From Haloprofundus halobius (GTDB lineage Archaea > Halobacteriota > Halobacteria > Halobacteriales > Haloferacaceae): a DNA stretch of 64,000 nucleotides. The notes beneath the pieces are model-generated. The model was not told the DNA's origin, did not search any database, and worked only from the letters and a program-made list of their open reading frames with translations. A program made the position numbers and the translations under genes. Below, piece by piece: positions 7,202-16,239 of the stretch. The stretch spans positions 682,001 to 746,000 of the forward strand of contig NZ_CP083666.1 of assembly GCF_020097835.1 (NCBI RefSeq). The letters are read 5' to 3'. Each line of letters starts with the position of its first letter. Position 1 is the first letter of the stretch.

Positions 7202-8161
7202 ATGTTGACGGACGACTTCGGCAGGGACGTCACCGGCGTCCGTATCTCGCTGACGGACCGGTGTAACTTCGACTGCGTCTACTGCCACAACGAAGGGCTG
7301 GGCGACACCCGCGGGCCGATGGACCCGCAGGACGACGAGATGAGCGCCGACGACGTCGTTCGCTTCCTCGAAGTCGTCGAGGAGTTCGGCGTCCGGAAGG
7401 TGAAGTTCACCGGCGGCGAACCCATGTTACGGGGGGACCTCGAAGAGATCATCGAGCGGACGCCCGACTCGATGGAGACGTCGCTGACGACCAATGGGAC
7501 GTTCCTCCCCGGCCGCGCGGCGGACCTGAAGGCGGCGGGACTCGAACGGGTGAACGTCTCGCAGGACGCGCTCGACCCGGAGGCGTTCGCCGAAATCACG
7601 AAATCCGGCGCGTACGACCGCGTGATGGAAGGCGTCGACGCCGCGCTCGATGCCGGTCTCGACCCGGTGAAGCTGAACATGGTCGTCTTCGAGCACACCG
7701 CGGGCTACGTCGAGGGGATGGTCGACCACGTCGCCGAGAACGACGGCCTCCAGTTGCAGCTCATCGAGTACATGCCCGAACTGACGGGGAAACCCGAGTG
7801 GAGCATCGATATCCAGCGCGTCCACGACTGGCTCGCCGACATCGCCGACCGCGTCGAACACCGCGAGATGCACGACCGGAAGCGCTACTTCGTCGGAGGT
7901 GGGATGGTCGAAATCGTCGACCCCGTCGGCAACGAGAACTTCTGTGCGAACTGCCACCGCGTCCGCGTCACCCACGAGGGCTACCTGAAGGGCTGTCTCA
8001 ACCGCAACGACGACCTGCGCCCGATGGGCGACATGACCCGCGCGGAGATTCGCGAGACGTTCCACGAAGTCGTCGAAAAGCGGGTGCCGTACTACGGCGA
8101 GTATCTCGTCCGCGACGAACAAAACGAGTGGGTGCTCAACGAGAAGTACCTTCACGCCTGA
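7202..8161 (+). CDS. moaA: GTP 3',8-cyclase (molybdenum cofactor biosynthesis)
   Basis: Radical-SAM enzyme for the first step of molybdopterin synthesis, converting GTP to 3',8-cyclo-dihydro-GTP. The 319-residue protein has the SAM-binding cluster motif at C21, C25 and C28 ('CNFDCVYC'), '[10 protein letters not shown]', and the second GTP-binding cluster at C248, C251 and C265 ('CANCH', 'LKGCL'). The usual 'NVSLD' strand reads 'NVSQD'. The chain ends '...LNEKYLHA' without the C-terminal Gly-Gly seen in bacterial MoaA. No other moa gene is adjacent, but Mop at 52685 shows molybdenum use in this genome. Confidence 0.92.
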   Translation: MLTDDFGRDVTGVRISLTDRCNFDCVYCHNEGLGDTRGPMDPQDDEMSADDVVRFLEVVEEFGVRKVKFTGGEPMLRGDLEEIIERTPDSMETSLTTNGTFLPGRAADLKAAGLERVNVSQDALDPEAFAEITKSGAYDRVMEGVDAALDAGLDPVKLNMVVFEHTAGYVEGMVDHVAENDGLQLQLIEYMPELTGKPEWSIDIQRVHDWLADIADRVEHREMHDRKRYFVGGGMVEIVDPVGNENFCANCHRVRVTHEGYLKGCLNRNDDLRPMGDMTRAEIRETFHEVVEKRVPYYGEYLVRDEQNEWVLNEKYLHA

Positions 8162-8341
8162 GCGAACGGTCTCGTTTCGCCCGCGACTCGTCTGGGCCAG
8201 CCTCTCTCGCACCGACCGTCTTCTCTGGCTCTGGTAGCGTTCGCCGCGATTGGTTCGACAATATGATTCGTAATTTTATCTGGGCTGAGTGATCACCCGG
8301 ACGGAAACGGCTAAGTCTTGTGTGTAGGATAGTACAATATC

Positions 8342-9535
8342 GTGAAATTCCTCACCGGTTCGACGGCGAGCGTCGTCGTCGCCGCCCTCCTGACGAGCGT
8401 CGTCGCGGGACCGTTTCTCGCCGCGCCCGTGGTCGCGGACGAGACGTTCGTCTCCGTGGCCGTCGACAGTTCGACGAGCCAACCGGTCCCCGAGAGCGAG
8501 TTCACTGTCACACCGACGCTCCGGAACGCGAACGACAGCGACGAACCGTACGTCGTCGACAGCGTTCGGGTGCGAAAGTCGGCCGACCGAACGAGCAAGC
8601 AGTACGCCGGGCGCTCCTCGCTCGGCCGACTCGACCCCGGTGACACCCTGCGCCCGGAACTGAACGTCACGCTGAACGAGACGGGCCAGCAGACGCTGTA
8701 CGTCCACGTCGAACTCCGCGGGTTCGACGGGGACACGCGCCGAATCGTCCAGCCGCTCGACGTCACCGTCCGGCAACCGCACCCGCAGTTGGAGGTGAGC
8801 ACCGAGGAAGCGGTCGTCGGTGCCGAGCGTCGGATGAACGTCACCGTCGCAAACGGGCTGAACGACAGCGTTCGACAGGTCCAACTCTCGCTCGCGAGCG
8901 ACGACATCGAGTTCCGTGAACCCGACCGCGTCGCCGCGGCGCTCGACGCTGGCGAGACTCGGACGTTCTCCTTCGACGCCACCGCCGAGGTGGGCGAGCG
9001 GATCCCGATGCGAGCGGTGCTTACCTACGTCGACTCCGACGGCGAACGCCGCCGCAGCGTCGAGACGTTCGACGCCGACTTCCGGCCACCGGAGAACCCC
9101 GGTAGCATCGACCTCACTGGTGTGAGCGTCGACTCCGACGGCACCGACGACGCCGGCGACCGCGTCTCCATCTCCGGGAGCGCGGCCAACCTCGGCAACG
9201 AGCGCGTCGACAGCGTCGTCGTCAGCGTCGTCGGCGAAGAAGACGTCTCGCCCGCGCAACCCCAACCCGAGTACTTCGTCGGCACCGTCGAGTCGAGCGA
9301 CTTCGTCTCCTTCGACCTCGATGCCCGACTCGCGAACAACCGGACGGCGATTCCGATACGGGTGCGCTACAGCGTCGACGGCGTGACCCAGGAGACGGTG
9401 ACGACGGTGAACTACGAAGCCGAGACGAGCGACGACGCCGACCAATCGAATCAGAACGAACTGTCGCTGCCGCTACTCGGGGGTCTCTTGGTCGCGCTCG
9501 TCTTCGTCGTGACGGTCCTCTTGCGGCGGGAGTAG
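8342..9535 (+). CDS. Secreted/membrane-anchored CARDB-like protein of an ABC exporter
   Basis: A 397-residue exported protein. GTG 8342 starts a Sec-type signal (hydrophobic residues ~9-32, cleavage probably near 'APVVADE'), then several beta-rich domains resembling CARDB/COG1361 repeats ('FTVTPTLRNANDSDEPYVVD', 'VNVTVANGLNDS', 'ISGSAANLGNERVDSVVV'), and a C-terminal membrane helix (~373-393) followed by 'LRRE'. It sits on the outer surface, anchored by the last helix. Six bases separate it from an ABC ATPase and permease, so it probably takes the place of a MacA-like adaptor or substrate receptor. The start is supported by the signal peptide. Confidence 0.75.
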   Translation: MKFLTGSTASVVVAALLTSVVAGPFLAAPVVADETFVSVAVDSSTSQPVPESEFTVTPTLRNANDSDEPYVVDSVRVRKSADRTSKQYAGRSSLGRLDPGDTLRPELNVTLNETGQQTLYVHVELRGFDGDTRRIVQPLDVTVRQPHPQLEVSTEEAVVGAERRMNVTVANGLNDSVRQVQLSLASDDIEFREPDRVAAALDAGETRTFSFDATAEVGERIPMRAVLTYVDSDGERRRSVETFDADFRPPENPGSIDLTGVSVDSDGTDDAGDRVSISGSAANLGNERVDSVVVSVVGEEDVSPAQPQPEYFVGTVESSDFVSFDLDARLANNRTAIPIRVRYSVDGVTQETVTTVNYEAETSDDADQSNQNELSLPLLGGLLVALVFVVTVLLRRE

Positions 9536-9541
9536 TCGACG

Positions 9542-10252
9542 ATGCACGTAGATTCGCCGACGGACGCGCAGACGGATGCGGACGCGCGGATTATCGACGG
9601 CACCGGCGTGGTCAAAGAGTACCGGACGGGCGCGGAGACGGTTCGCGCCCTGAAGGGGATCGACTTCCACATCGACCGCGGCGAGTTCGTCTCCATCGTC
9701 GGCCCCAGCGGAAGCGGCAAATCCACGCTTTTGAACGTCCTCGGCCTACTCGACGTGCCCACCTCGGGAACCGTCACCGTCGAGGGGTACGACGTGTCTG
9801 CGCTCTCGGGAACGGCCGCGACCCGCCTGCGAAAGCGCGTCATCGGCTTCGTCTTCCAGAGTTTCTACCTCATCCCGACGCTCACCGCGCTGGAGAACGT
9901 CGAGGTGCCGCGGCTGTTGGACCGAAAGCCCACGGAGACGACCGCGCGGGCGACGGACCTCCTCGAACGAGTGGGTCTCGGCGAGCGACTCGACCACTAT
10001 CCGAACGAACTGTCGGGGGGACAGAAACAGCGCGTCGCCATCGCGCGGTCGCTCGTCAACAGCCCCCAGATCGTGCTCGCGGACGAACCCACCGGGAACC
10101 TCGACAGGGAGACCGGCGACCGGATTCTCGACGAGTTCGACCGCATCACCGACGAAGGAGTCGCCGTCGTCACCGTCACCCACGACGACTACGTCAGCGA
10201 GTTCGCCGACCGGACGGTCGAACTCGTCGACGGGAGGCTCTCGGATGTTTGA
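9542..10252 (+). CDS. ABC transporter ATPase, MacB/LolD type
   Basis: A 236-residue nucleotide-binding subunit. Walker A 'GPSGSGKST' is at 54-62, the Q-loop at 'FVFQSFYLIPTLTALENV', signature 'LSGGQ' at 157-161, Walker B 'QIVLADEPTGNLD' at ~176-188 and the H-loop at 'VTHDDY'. 'EYRTGAETVRALKGIDFHI' before Walker A is typical of the LolD/MacB group, which works with FtsX-fold permeases for export or mechanotransmission. It starts at ATG 9542 and overlaps the permease gene by 8 bases. Confidence 0.92.
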   Translation: MHVDSPTDAQTDADARIIDGTGVVKEYRTGAETVRALKGIDFHIDRGEFVSIVGPSGSGKSTLLNVLGLLDVPTSGTVTVEGYDVSALSGTAATRLRKRVIGFVFQSFYLIPTLTALENVEVPRLLDRKPTETTARATDLLERVGLGERLDHYPNELSGGQKQRVAIARSLVNSPQIVLADEPTGNLDRETGDRILDEFDRITDEGVAVVTVTHDDYVSEFADRTVELVDGRLSDV

Positions 10253-11381
10253 GTCGCTGTGGCGGCGGTTCCCGGTCGTCCTCATGGCGCGACGGAACCT
10301 GACGCGGGCGCGGACCCGGTCGGCGTTGGCCATCGCGGCCATCGTCATCGGCGTCGTCGCCATCGCCACGCTGGGCATCGCGGGCGTCGCGTTCAAGGAC
10401 GCGCAGTTCGAGACGCTCGGCTCCATCGGCACCGACCTGCAGGTGTCCCCCGGCGAGGACAACGACGACGGTCAACTGACCGACGCCGACCTCCGCGAGA
10501 TGGAGCGCGCGACCGGCGACGCCGAACTGGTCCCGCTGAACCAGCGGAACGCGGAGCTGGTCGTCGGACGCGAGGACGGCTCCGTCACGGTGTACGGCGT
10601 CGAAGACCCGGACGAGTTGTACACGGTTCGCGACGGGACGATTCCGGGCAACTGGCGGCGCGGCGCGCTCGTCGGCGCGACGCTCGCCGACCGCTACGAC
10701 CTCGAACCGGGGAACAAACTCGAACTCGACGGCGAGACGTACCGCGTCGCCGCAGTACTCGAAGACGAGGGGCAGGCAGCGGTCGCAAGTCCGAACGAGG
10801 CGGTGATTCTGCCACAGAGCGCCTTCGACTCGGAGGGGTACGCGCAGGTCGTCGTCCGCTCGGACGACGCCGAGGCGGCCAACGAGTCGGCGGTGGCTAT
10901 CCGCGACGCGCTCAACGGTCGCGAGCAACGGGTCAGCGTCTTCGAGCGCGGCGAGGTCTCCGACCAGATAGACGAGGCGTTCGCCCAGGTCAACCTGTTT
11001 CTGGTCGGGTTGGGCGCGATTTCGCTCGTCGTCGCCGGCGTGAGTATCGCCAACGTGATGCTGATGAGCGCCATCGAGCGCCGCGAGGAGATCGGCGTGC
11101 TCCGCGCCGTCGGCTACGAACGAAGCGACGTGCTCCGAATCATGCTCACCGAGGCGACGCTGCTCGGCGTCGTCGGAGCGTTCCTGGGGGTTCTCGTCAG
11201 CCTCGGGCTGGGGCTCGTCATCAACGACGCGCTGCTGGGCAACCCGCTGGCGTTCACCGTAGAAGGACTTCGCTACGCGCTCCTCGGTTTCGTCTTCGGC
11301 GTCGCGGCGAGCGCACTCGGCGGCCTGTATCCCGCGTGGAAAGCATCGCGGCAGCGACCGGTCGATGCGCTGCGCGGATGA
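10245..11381 (+). CDS. ABC transporter permease, MacB/FtsX type
   Basis: A 378-residue integral membrane protein: one N-terminal helix (~24-46, 'ALAIAAIVIGVVAIATLGIA'), a large extracellular MacB-like domain (~50-245), then three C-terminal helices (about 248-270, 300-325 and 338-362). The coupling region 'MSAIERREEIGVLRAVGYER' between helices 2 and 3 is the FtsX-family signature, and the C-terminus 'LGGLYPAWKASRQRPVDALR' is also standard. It overlaps the ATPase gene, so stoichiometric expression is expected. Together with the CARDB-like protein it probably forms an exporter or mechanotransducer; the substrate is not indicated. Confidence 0.92.
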   Translation: MFESLWRRFPVVLMARRNLTRARTRSALAIAAIVIGVVAIATLGIAGVAFKDAQFETLGSIGTDLQVSPGEDNDDGQLTDADLREMERATGDAELVPLNQRNAELVVGREDGSVTVYGVEDPDELYTVRDGTIPGNWRRGALVGATLADRYDLEPGNKLELDGETYRVAAVLEDEGQAAVASPNEAVILPQSAFDSEGYAQVVVRSDDAEAANESAVAIRDALNGREQRVSVFERGEVSDQIDEAFAQVNLFLVGLGAISLVVAGVSIANVMLMSAIERREEIGVLRAVGYERSDVLRIMLTEATLLGVVGAFLGVLVSLGLGLVINDALLGNPLAFTVEGLRYALLGFVFGVAASALGGLYPAWKASRQRPVDALRG

Positions 11382-11450
11382 CGCGTACGCAGCGACTGTG
11401 ACGGACGGTCGCCCCCGGTAGTTCGCGCTGGTGTCCGCTCGTGCGGGCGG

Positions 11451-12131
11451 TTATCGGTTCTCGACGAGCGTCTGAATCGAGCCCTCGGGGACCGCACCCT
11501 GGGCCGTTCGATCCTGGTAGACGAACGACGGGATGCCGGTGATCTCTTCGCGCTCGGGGTCGTCGAGCGCCTCCGTGAGTCGCTGTTCGTGTCGCTGATC
11601 GCTCAGAGCCGACCGAACCGAAGCCGGGTCGATACCGGCGGCACCGGCGATGTCGACGAGCGTCTCGTCGGAACCGATGTCCTCGCCGTCGCGCCACAGC
11701 GCCGAAAAGAGCCAGTTGTGAACGGTCTCGAAGCGGTCGGGGTGCTCGTCTTGGATGTACAACGAGAGCTGCTGGGCCTTCCGCGAGTCCACGGTCCGAT
11801 ACGTCGGCGAGGAGAGGTTCATCTCGACGCCGTAACGACTCGCCAACTCCTCGACGGCCGACCACGGCGCGCCGAGCGACTCCTCGACGTCTATCTCTCG
11901 GCGTATCGTCCCGTCGCTGTCACGGTACGGTTCGCGGAGGTCGAACGGTCGCCACTCCACCGACAGCGACGAGAGCCCTCTGCTCTCACGGTTGGTCAGA
12001 TAGTTAGACAGAACCTCGGTACCGAGATAGCTGAACGGACAGACGTAGTCGGCGTAGACGACAAGTGAATCGGTCGTTTGAACGCTCGTTGGGGGACCTA
12101 CACCGTTCTCACTACCCTCGATATCTCGCAT
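11451..12131 (-). CDS. DsbA-family protein, FrnE-like
   Basis: A 226-residue thioredoxin-fold protein of the DsbA/FrnE group. The active-site position is 'YADYVCPFSYLG' with a single cysteine (C31) where DsbA has CxxC, and the cis-proline loop is 'ITGIPSFVY' (P201). The helical insert ('KAQQLSLYIQDEHPDRFETV') fits FrnE-like oxidoreductases and 2-hydroxychromene isomerase relatives. No signal peptide is visible, so it is probably cytoplasmic. A monothiol site suggests isomerase, reductase or glutathione-S-transferase-like chemistry rather than disulfide formation. It stands alone, convergent with the exporter operon. Confidence 0.85.
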   Translation of the reverse strand: MRDIEGSENGVGPPTSVQTTDSLVVYADYVCPFSYLGTEVLSNYLTNRESRGLSSLSVEWRPFDLREPYRDSDGTIRREIDVEESLGAPWSAVEELASRYGVEMNLSSPTYRTVDSRKAQQLSLYIQDEHPDRFETVHNWLFSALWRDGEDIGSDETLVDIAGAAGIDPASVRSALSDQRHEQRLTEALDDPEREEITGIPSFVYQDRTAQGAVPEGSIQTLVENR

Positions 12132-12496
12132 ACGGTTACCTACGTACTACCCTCGTAAGTAGCCACGCCCCAATCATCGACACAATCGTGGGCGACAGCC
12201 TCCTCGAACCCGCCAGTTGCGGGAACCGACACCACACTTCCGGTGAGCCATCACGCGACAACTGGACTCTCCAGAAAGATGGTCGAACGGCGGTCTCCGA
12301 ACCGATAGGTATCACAGAGAACTGATGTGTCCGAAATCTGAGTACAGTACCGAACCCGAGAACGTCAGAGAACCGGAGTGACGAAGCGGTCAGCGCAGGG
12401 GACCGAAGTCGTGATGTCGGGATAAATAGGCGATAGATTAATAAGGTGGCCGGGGGGTTACCGGGGGTTGATGTCAGACGTGAGGCAACGAGTGGT
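12132..12496. other. 365-base intergenic region with promoter and a 9-codon micro-ORF
   Basis: The left 300 bases hold no credible gene. Near the right end TTAATAA (12438-12444) is a good TATA box. ATG 12471, 27 bases after it, opens a nine-codon frame (MSDVRQRVV) whose TGA at 12498-12500 overlaps the ATG (12497) of the next gene. Confidence 0.55.
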
Positions 12497-12748
12497 ATGA
12501 CCGACCGTTGTCCGTACCTCGACTACCGCCGGAAGGCGGGTGGGCAGTCGTTCGACGCGGCGCGCCCGTACTGCACAGCCGCCGAGGAGTTCGTCCAACC
12601 GATGCGCGCGGATATCTGCGCCGGACGGTACGGACTCGACCACGCGACCGACTGCGAAATCTACCTCGCGCACACGGACGACACGACTGTCGACGTGGCT
12701 GGCGCGACGCCCGACGGCAACGAGTCGCGCGAGGTCGACGACGAATGA
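12497..12748 (+). CDS. Four-cysteine protein coupled to a BKACE gene, 83 residues
   Basis: A small acidic protein from ATG 12497 with four cysteines (C5, C26, C41, C53) set in 'CPYLDYRR', 'RPYCTAAE', 'ADICAGRYGL' and 'ATDCEIYLA'. The spacing is not a zinc ribbon but would suit a metal or Fe-S site. The C-terminal 25 residues are an acidic tail. Its TGA (12746-12748) overlaps the ATG of the next gene (12745), so the two are translationally coupled, suggesting a partner role for the beta-keto-acid cleavage enzyme. I do not know its function. Confidence 0.75.
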   Translation: MTDRCPYLDYRRKAGGQSFDAARPYCTAAEEFVQPMRADICAGRYGLDHATDCEIYLAHTDDTTVDVAGATPDGNESREVDDE

Positions 12749-13581
12749 GCTACGACGACTACCTCGCCGGGAAACCGGTCATCGTCACCGCGGCGCTGAC
12801 CGGCGGCGTCCAAGGGAAGGAAGCCCACCCGAACCTGCCGGAGACGCCCGGCGAAATCGCCGCGGCGGCCGCCGCCTGTGAGGAGGCGGGTGCGAGCATC
12901 GTCCACCTCCACGCGCGCCGCGACAGCGGCGAACGGGCCTTTTCGACTGAGCGGTTTCAGGAAGTGACCGACGCAGTCCGTAATGCGACCGACGACGTCG
13001 TGATACAGCACTCGACCGGCGGGACGGGTGCGCCGGACGCGTTGCGAGCGGAACCGCTGCGGACCGACCCCGCACCGGAGATGGCGTCGCTCGACATGGG
13101 GCCGCTGAACCGCTACGACCGCCTCACGAGCGAGAACACGCGCGCGACCGTCCGGATGCTCCACGAGGAGATGCGCGAACGCGGAATCAAACCCGAGTTG
13201 GAGGTGTTCAACGACGGCCACCTCAACGAGTCGCTGGCTATCGTCGACGAGCTCGACGCGCCGCCGTACGTCAACCTCATCTTCGGGCCGGGGACGCTCT
13301 CGGTCCCCCATCCGCGGAGCCTCCTGACGATGGTGTCGCACCTGCCCGAGAACGCGGAGTTCAACGTGCTCGGCTTCAGCCGTCACCAACTACCGCTGAC
13401 GACGATGAGCATGGTGTTGGGCGGCCACGTCCGCGTCGGACTGGAGGACAACATCTACTACCGGAAGGGCGAGTTGGCCGAGAGCAACGCGCAGTTCGTC
13501 GAGCGGGCGGTCCGCATCGCCGACGAGCTGGGGCGACCGGTGGCGACGCCCGCGCGGGCGCGGGAGATTTTGAGCCTCTGA
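12745..13581 (+). CDS. Beta-keto acid cleavage enzyme (BKACE/DUF849 family)
   Basis: A 278-residue TIM-barrel enzyme of the BKACE family: zinc-dependent enzymes that condense a beta-keto acid with acetyl-CoA and split it into a CoA ester and acetoacetate. Seen here are 'VIVTAALTGGVQGKEAHPNL', the metal-binding 'IVHLHARR', 'VIQHSTGG', 'LEVFNDGHL', 'FGPGTLSVPHPRSLLTMVSH', 'NVLGFSRHQLP' and 'GGHVRVGLEDNIYY', in the family's order. The substrate cannot be read from the sequence. It starts at ATG 12745 by overlap with the upstream four-cysteine gene. The acetoacetate-decarboxylase-like gene at 20572 could act downstream of its product, which is speculation. Confidence 0.9.
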   Translation: MSYDDYLAGKPVIVTAALTGGVQGKEAHPNLPETPGEIAAAAAACEEAGASIVHLHARRDSGERAFSTERFQEVTDAVRNATDDVVIQHSTGGTGAPDALRAEPLRTDPAPEMASLDMGPLNRYDRLTSENTRATVRMLHEEMRERGIKPELEVFNDGHLNESLAIVDELDAPPYVNLIFGPGTLSVPHPRSLLTMVSHLPENAEFNVLGFSRHQLPLTTMSMVLGGHVRVGLEDNIYYRKGELAESNAQFVERAVRIADELGRPVATPARAREILSL

Positions 13582-13757
13582 GTGGCCGGTTCCGGGACCC
13601 ACCGCGAGCGGCGCGTTCACGCGACGCGGTATGTCACCGAAAGCCACGTTCTCCGCCCTTTCGTGACGTTTAAGTACCGTCCACGGATTACTCAGAATGC
13701 AGTCACTGTAGGGGCGCGACGTCCCGAGTCCAGACGGGCGAAGATACGACAACCAGG

Positions 13758-13840
13758 GTTGCGGTAGCCAAGTGGCCCAAGGCGCTGGGTTGCTAACTCA
13801 GTGGCGTCATGCCTCCGGGGTTCGAATCCCCGCCGCAACG
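13758..13840 (+). tRNA. tRNA-Ser (anticodon GCT)
   Basis: Acceptor GTTGCGG/CCGCAAC, U8, D-arm GCCAAGTGGCC, anticodon stem CTGGG/CTCAG with loop TTGCTAA (anticodon GCT), class II variable arm, T-loop TTCGAAT and discriminator G. It ends 17 bases before the rps13 start. A TATA-like TTTAAG about 90 bases upstream may drive the tRNA and the ribosomal operon together. Confidence 0.93.
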
Positions 13841-13857
13841 CTCACCCACTTTCCACC

Positions 13858-14382
13858 ATGAGTGCAGAAGAACCACAGGACGGCTCGACCGAAGAGGAGG
13901 AGAACCTCCGATACTTCGTCCGCATCGGGCAGACGGACCTCGACGGGACGAAGACGGTCGAGCGGAGCCTGACAGACATGAACGGTATCGGCAAGCGCAC
14001 CGCGCGCATCGTCGCCGAGAACGCGGGGGTCGACCGAACCGCGACGTTCGGTCGCCTCGACGAGGAGGACATCGACGCCGTCGTTTCGGCCGTCGAGAAC
14101 CTCGCAGACGAGGTGCCCCCGTGGCTCACCAACCGGCAGAACGATTTCTACACCGGTGAGACGACGCACCAGATCGGCAACGACCTGCAGCAGAAACGCC
14201 GCCACGACATCAACCGGATGCAGATGATCAACTCCTACAAAGGTATCCGGCACCAGCGCGGCCAGAAGGTCCGCGGCCAGCGGACGAAGTCCACCGGCCG
14301 TACCGAGGGTACCATCGGCGTCAACGTCGAGGCTATCCGCGAGGAGGCCGAGGAAGCTGCCGAAGGCGGTGACGAAGAATGA
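13858..14382 (+). CDS. rps13: Small-subunit ribosomal protein uS13
   Basis: A 174-residue protein of the 30S head contacting the P-site tRNA and the central intersubunit bridge. It has an acidic haloarchaeal N-terminal extension, the helix-hairpin-helix 'MNGIGKRTARIVAENAGV', and C-terminal 'YKGIRHQRGQKVRGQRTKST', diagnostic for S13. It starts at ATG 13858, 17 bases after tRNA-Ser, and overlaps rps4 by four bases. First gene of the rps13-rps4-rps11-rpoD operon. The acidic tail after the arginine-rich stretch is typical of halophiles. Confidence 0.97.
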   Translation: MSAEEPQDGSTEEEENLRYFVRIGQTDLDGTKTVERSLTDMNGIGKRTARIVAENAGVDRTATFGRLDEEDIDAVVSAVENLADEVPPWLTNRQNDFYTGETTHQIGNDLQQKRRHDINRMQMINSYKGIRHQRGQKVRGQRTKSTGRTEGTIGVNVEAIREEAEEAAEGGDEE

Positions 14383-14906
14383 CGACCGGCAAGAACACCA
14401 AATCCTACGAGACGCCGAATCATCCGTACCAGGGCGAGCGAATCGCCCGCGAGGGCGACCTGCTCGGTCGCTACGGACTGAAGAACAAGGAAGAGCTGTG
14501 GCGCGCGCAGTCGGAACTGCGCTCGTTCCGCCGCGAGGCGCGACGCCTCCTCGGCGACGCGCAGGGCGACATCGACGAGGCCGGCGTCGAGGGCGCAGCG
14601 TTCCTCGACCGCCTGCGCCGACTCGGCATCCTGAGCGACTCCGACGACATCAGCGAGATCCTCTCGCTGGACGTCACGGACCTGCTCGAACGCCGTCTCC
14701 AGACGGTCGCCTACCGCAAAGGCCTCGGCAACACGCCGAAGCAGGCGCGACAGTTCATCACCCACGGCCACGTCACCATCGAGGGCGCACGCGTTACTGT
14801 CCCCTCGAAGAAGGTCGAGGTCGGCGAAGAGTCCACCGTGAGCTTCGAGGATAACTCGCCGCTCGCGGACGAACTGCACCCTGAGCGCGCGGAGGCCCAA
14901 GAATGA
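14379..14906 (+). CDS. rps4: Small-subunit ribosomal protein uS4
   Basis: A 175-residue primary 16S-binding protein. '[20 protein letters not shown]' at the start is the archaeal form, and the S4 RNA-binding domain lies at ~103-165 ('[20 protein letters not shown]', '[14 protein letters not shown]'). It lacks the bacterial zinc-finger N-terminus, as archaeal S4 does. ATG 14379 overlaps the rps13 stop, and its own stop overlaps the rps11 ATG. Confidence 0.97.
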   Translation: MTTGKNTKSYETPNHPYQGERIAREGDLLGRYGLKNKEELWRAQSELRSFRREARRLLGDAQGDIDEAGVEGAAFLDRLRRLGILSDSDDISEILSLDVTDLLERRLQTVAYRKGLGNTPKQARQFITHGHVTIEGARVTVPSKKVEVGEESTVSFEDNSPLADELHPERAEAQE

Positions 14907-15292
14907 GCGAGACCAGCGAAGAGACGTGGGGCATCGCCCACGTGTACGCGTCGTTCAACAACACGCTCATCACCATCACCGACCAGACCGGTGCCGAGAC
15001 CATCGCCAAATCCAGCGGTGGGACCGTGGTGAAGCAGAACCGAGACGAGGCGTCGCCGTACGCGGCGATGCAGATGGCCGAAGTCGTGGCCGAGGAGGTC
15101 AAGGCGGCGGGCATCGACGGCGTCCACGTCCGCGTTCGCGGCCCCGGCGGGAACCTCAACAAGTCCCCCGGTCCCGGCGCACAGGCGACTATCCGAGCGC
15201 TGGCCCGTGCCGGCCTCGAAATCGGCCGCATCGAAGACGTGACGCCGATTCCGCACGACGGCACGCGCGCTCCCAAAAACCGTAGGTTCTGA
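14903..15292 (+). CDS. rps11: Small-subunit ribosomal protein uS11
   Basis: A 129-residue platform protein. '[20 protein letters not shown]', '[20 protein letters not shown]', 'VRGPGGN' and the C-terminal '[20 protein letters not shown]' define the archaeal/eukaryotic S11 family. Length is normal. It begins at ATG 14903, overlapping rps4 by four bases, and is followed by rpoD after five bases. Confidence 0.97.
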   Translation: MSETSEETWGIAHVYASFNNTLITITDQTGAETIAKSSGGTVVKQNRDEASPYAAMQMAEVVAEEVKAAGIDGVHVRVRGPGGNLNKSPGPGAQATIRALARAGLEIGRIEDVTPIPHDGTRAPKNRRF

Positions 15293-15297
15293 AAACG

Positions 15298-16047
15298 ATG
15301 GCAAACGAGTACGAGGTCGAGTTCATCGAACGCGAAGAACGGTCGGCGCGGTTCGTCGTCCGAGGGCTGACGCCCGCAATAGCCAACGGCATCCGCCGCG
15401 CGATGATCACCGACGTTCCGACGCTGTCCATCGACACCGTCCGGTTCGTCGAGAACTCCTCGGTGATGTTCGACGAGATGATCGGCCTCCGACTGGGCCT
15501 CGTGCCGCTGACGACGCCTCTCGACGACTTCGAGGTCGGCGACGAGGTGACGCTTGCGCTCGACGTCGAAGGACCGGCGACGGCGTACTCCGGCGATATT
15601 GAGACCAGCGACGAACTGGTCCAGCCCGCCGACGAGAACATCCCGATAATCGAACTGAAAGAGGGCCAGCGCCTCGAATTCGAGGCCGACGCGGTCCTCG
15701 AAACCGGCAAGAGCCACGCCAAACACCAGGGCGGCGTGGCCGTCGGCTACCGACACCTGCAGCGGGTGGCGGTCGTCGGCGACGCCGGCGAGTTCGACGA
15801 GGCGGAACCGAACATCCTCCGGGGCGTCGTCGAGACGGAAGAGGGCGAACTCGTCGCCACCGACGAGTTCGACAACGACCTCACCGAACGGTACCCCGGC
15901 AAGGAAGTCGAGGTCACCGACGTCCCCGGCGCGTTCGTCTTCCACGTGGAGACGGACGGTTCGTTCAGCGCCGACGAACTGCTGCTTCGCGCCATCGACA
16001 CCATCGATGCGCGCGCGGCGGAACTCGAAGACGCAGTCGCAGTCTAA
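15298..16047 (+). CDS. rpoD: DNA-directed RNA polymerase subunit D (Rpo3)
   Basis: The 249-residue alpha-like subunit that assembles with Rpo11, Rpo10 and Rpo12 as the polymerase platform. '[20 protein letters not shown]' is the alpha-motif dimerisation helix and '[15 protein letters not shown]' follows it. The ferredoxin-like insert has no Fe-S cysteines here, as in other haloarchaea. C-terminal '[20 protein letters not shown]' completes the dimerisation domain. Last gene before a 190-base gap and tRNA-Leu. Confidence 0.96.
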   Translation: MANEYEVEFIEREERSARFVVRGLTPAIANGIRRAMITDVPTLSIDTVRFVENSSVMFDEMIGLRLGLVPLTTPLDDFEVGDEVTLALDVEGPATAYSGDIETSDELVQPADENIPIIELKEGQRLEFEADAVLETGKSHAKHQGGVAVGYRHLQRVAVVGDAGEFDEAEPNILRGVVETEEGELVATDEFDNDLTERYPGKEVEVTDVPGAFVFHVETDGSFSADELLLRAIDTIDARAAELEDAVAV

Positions 16048-16239
16048 TACAGTACAGATGACCCCCTCAACCACGCACCGACGTTCGCTTCGGCCGCTTC
16101 GGCGGCGCCACTGCTCCGGTGGCGTCCCGGAGGCCCGACGAGCGACGGTGCTGTCGGCCGACGCGGCGGCGACCTCCGGGTCGCCGGCGTGTCGGACCGA
16201 AAGTGGTTTGAAGGGGCGGAGAGAACACCAAATCGCGTG

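Noticed and set aside
10259-11401. A 380-codon frame overlapping the ABC permease
   Set aside because: Shifted frame with an arginine-rich product; the permease frame has clear membrane helices and FtsX signature.
12065-12325. 86-codon frame in the 12.1-12.5 kb gap
   Set aside because: Starts inside the DsbA-like gene on the other strand, lacks acidic haloarchaeal composition and has no motif or promoter spacing.
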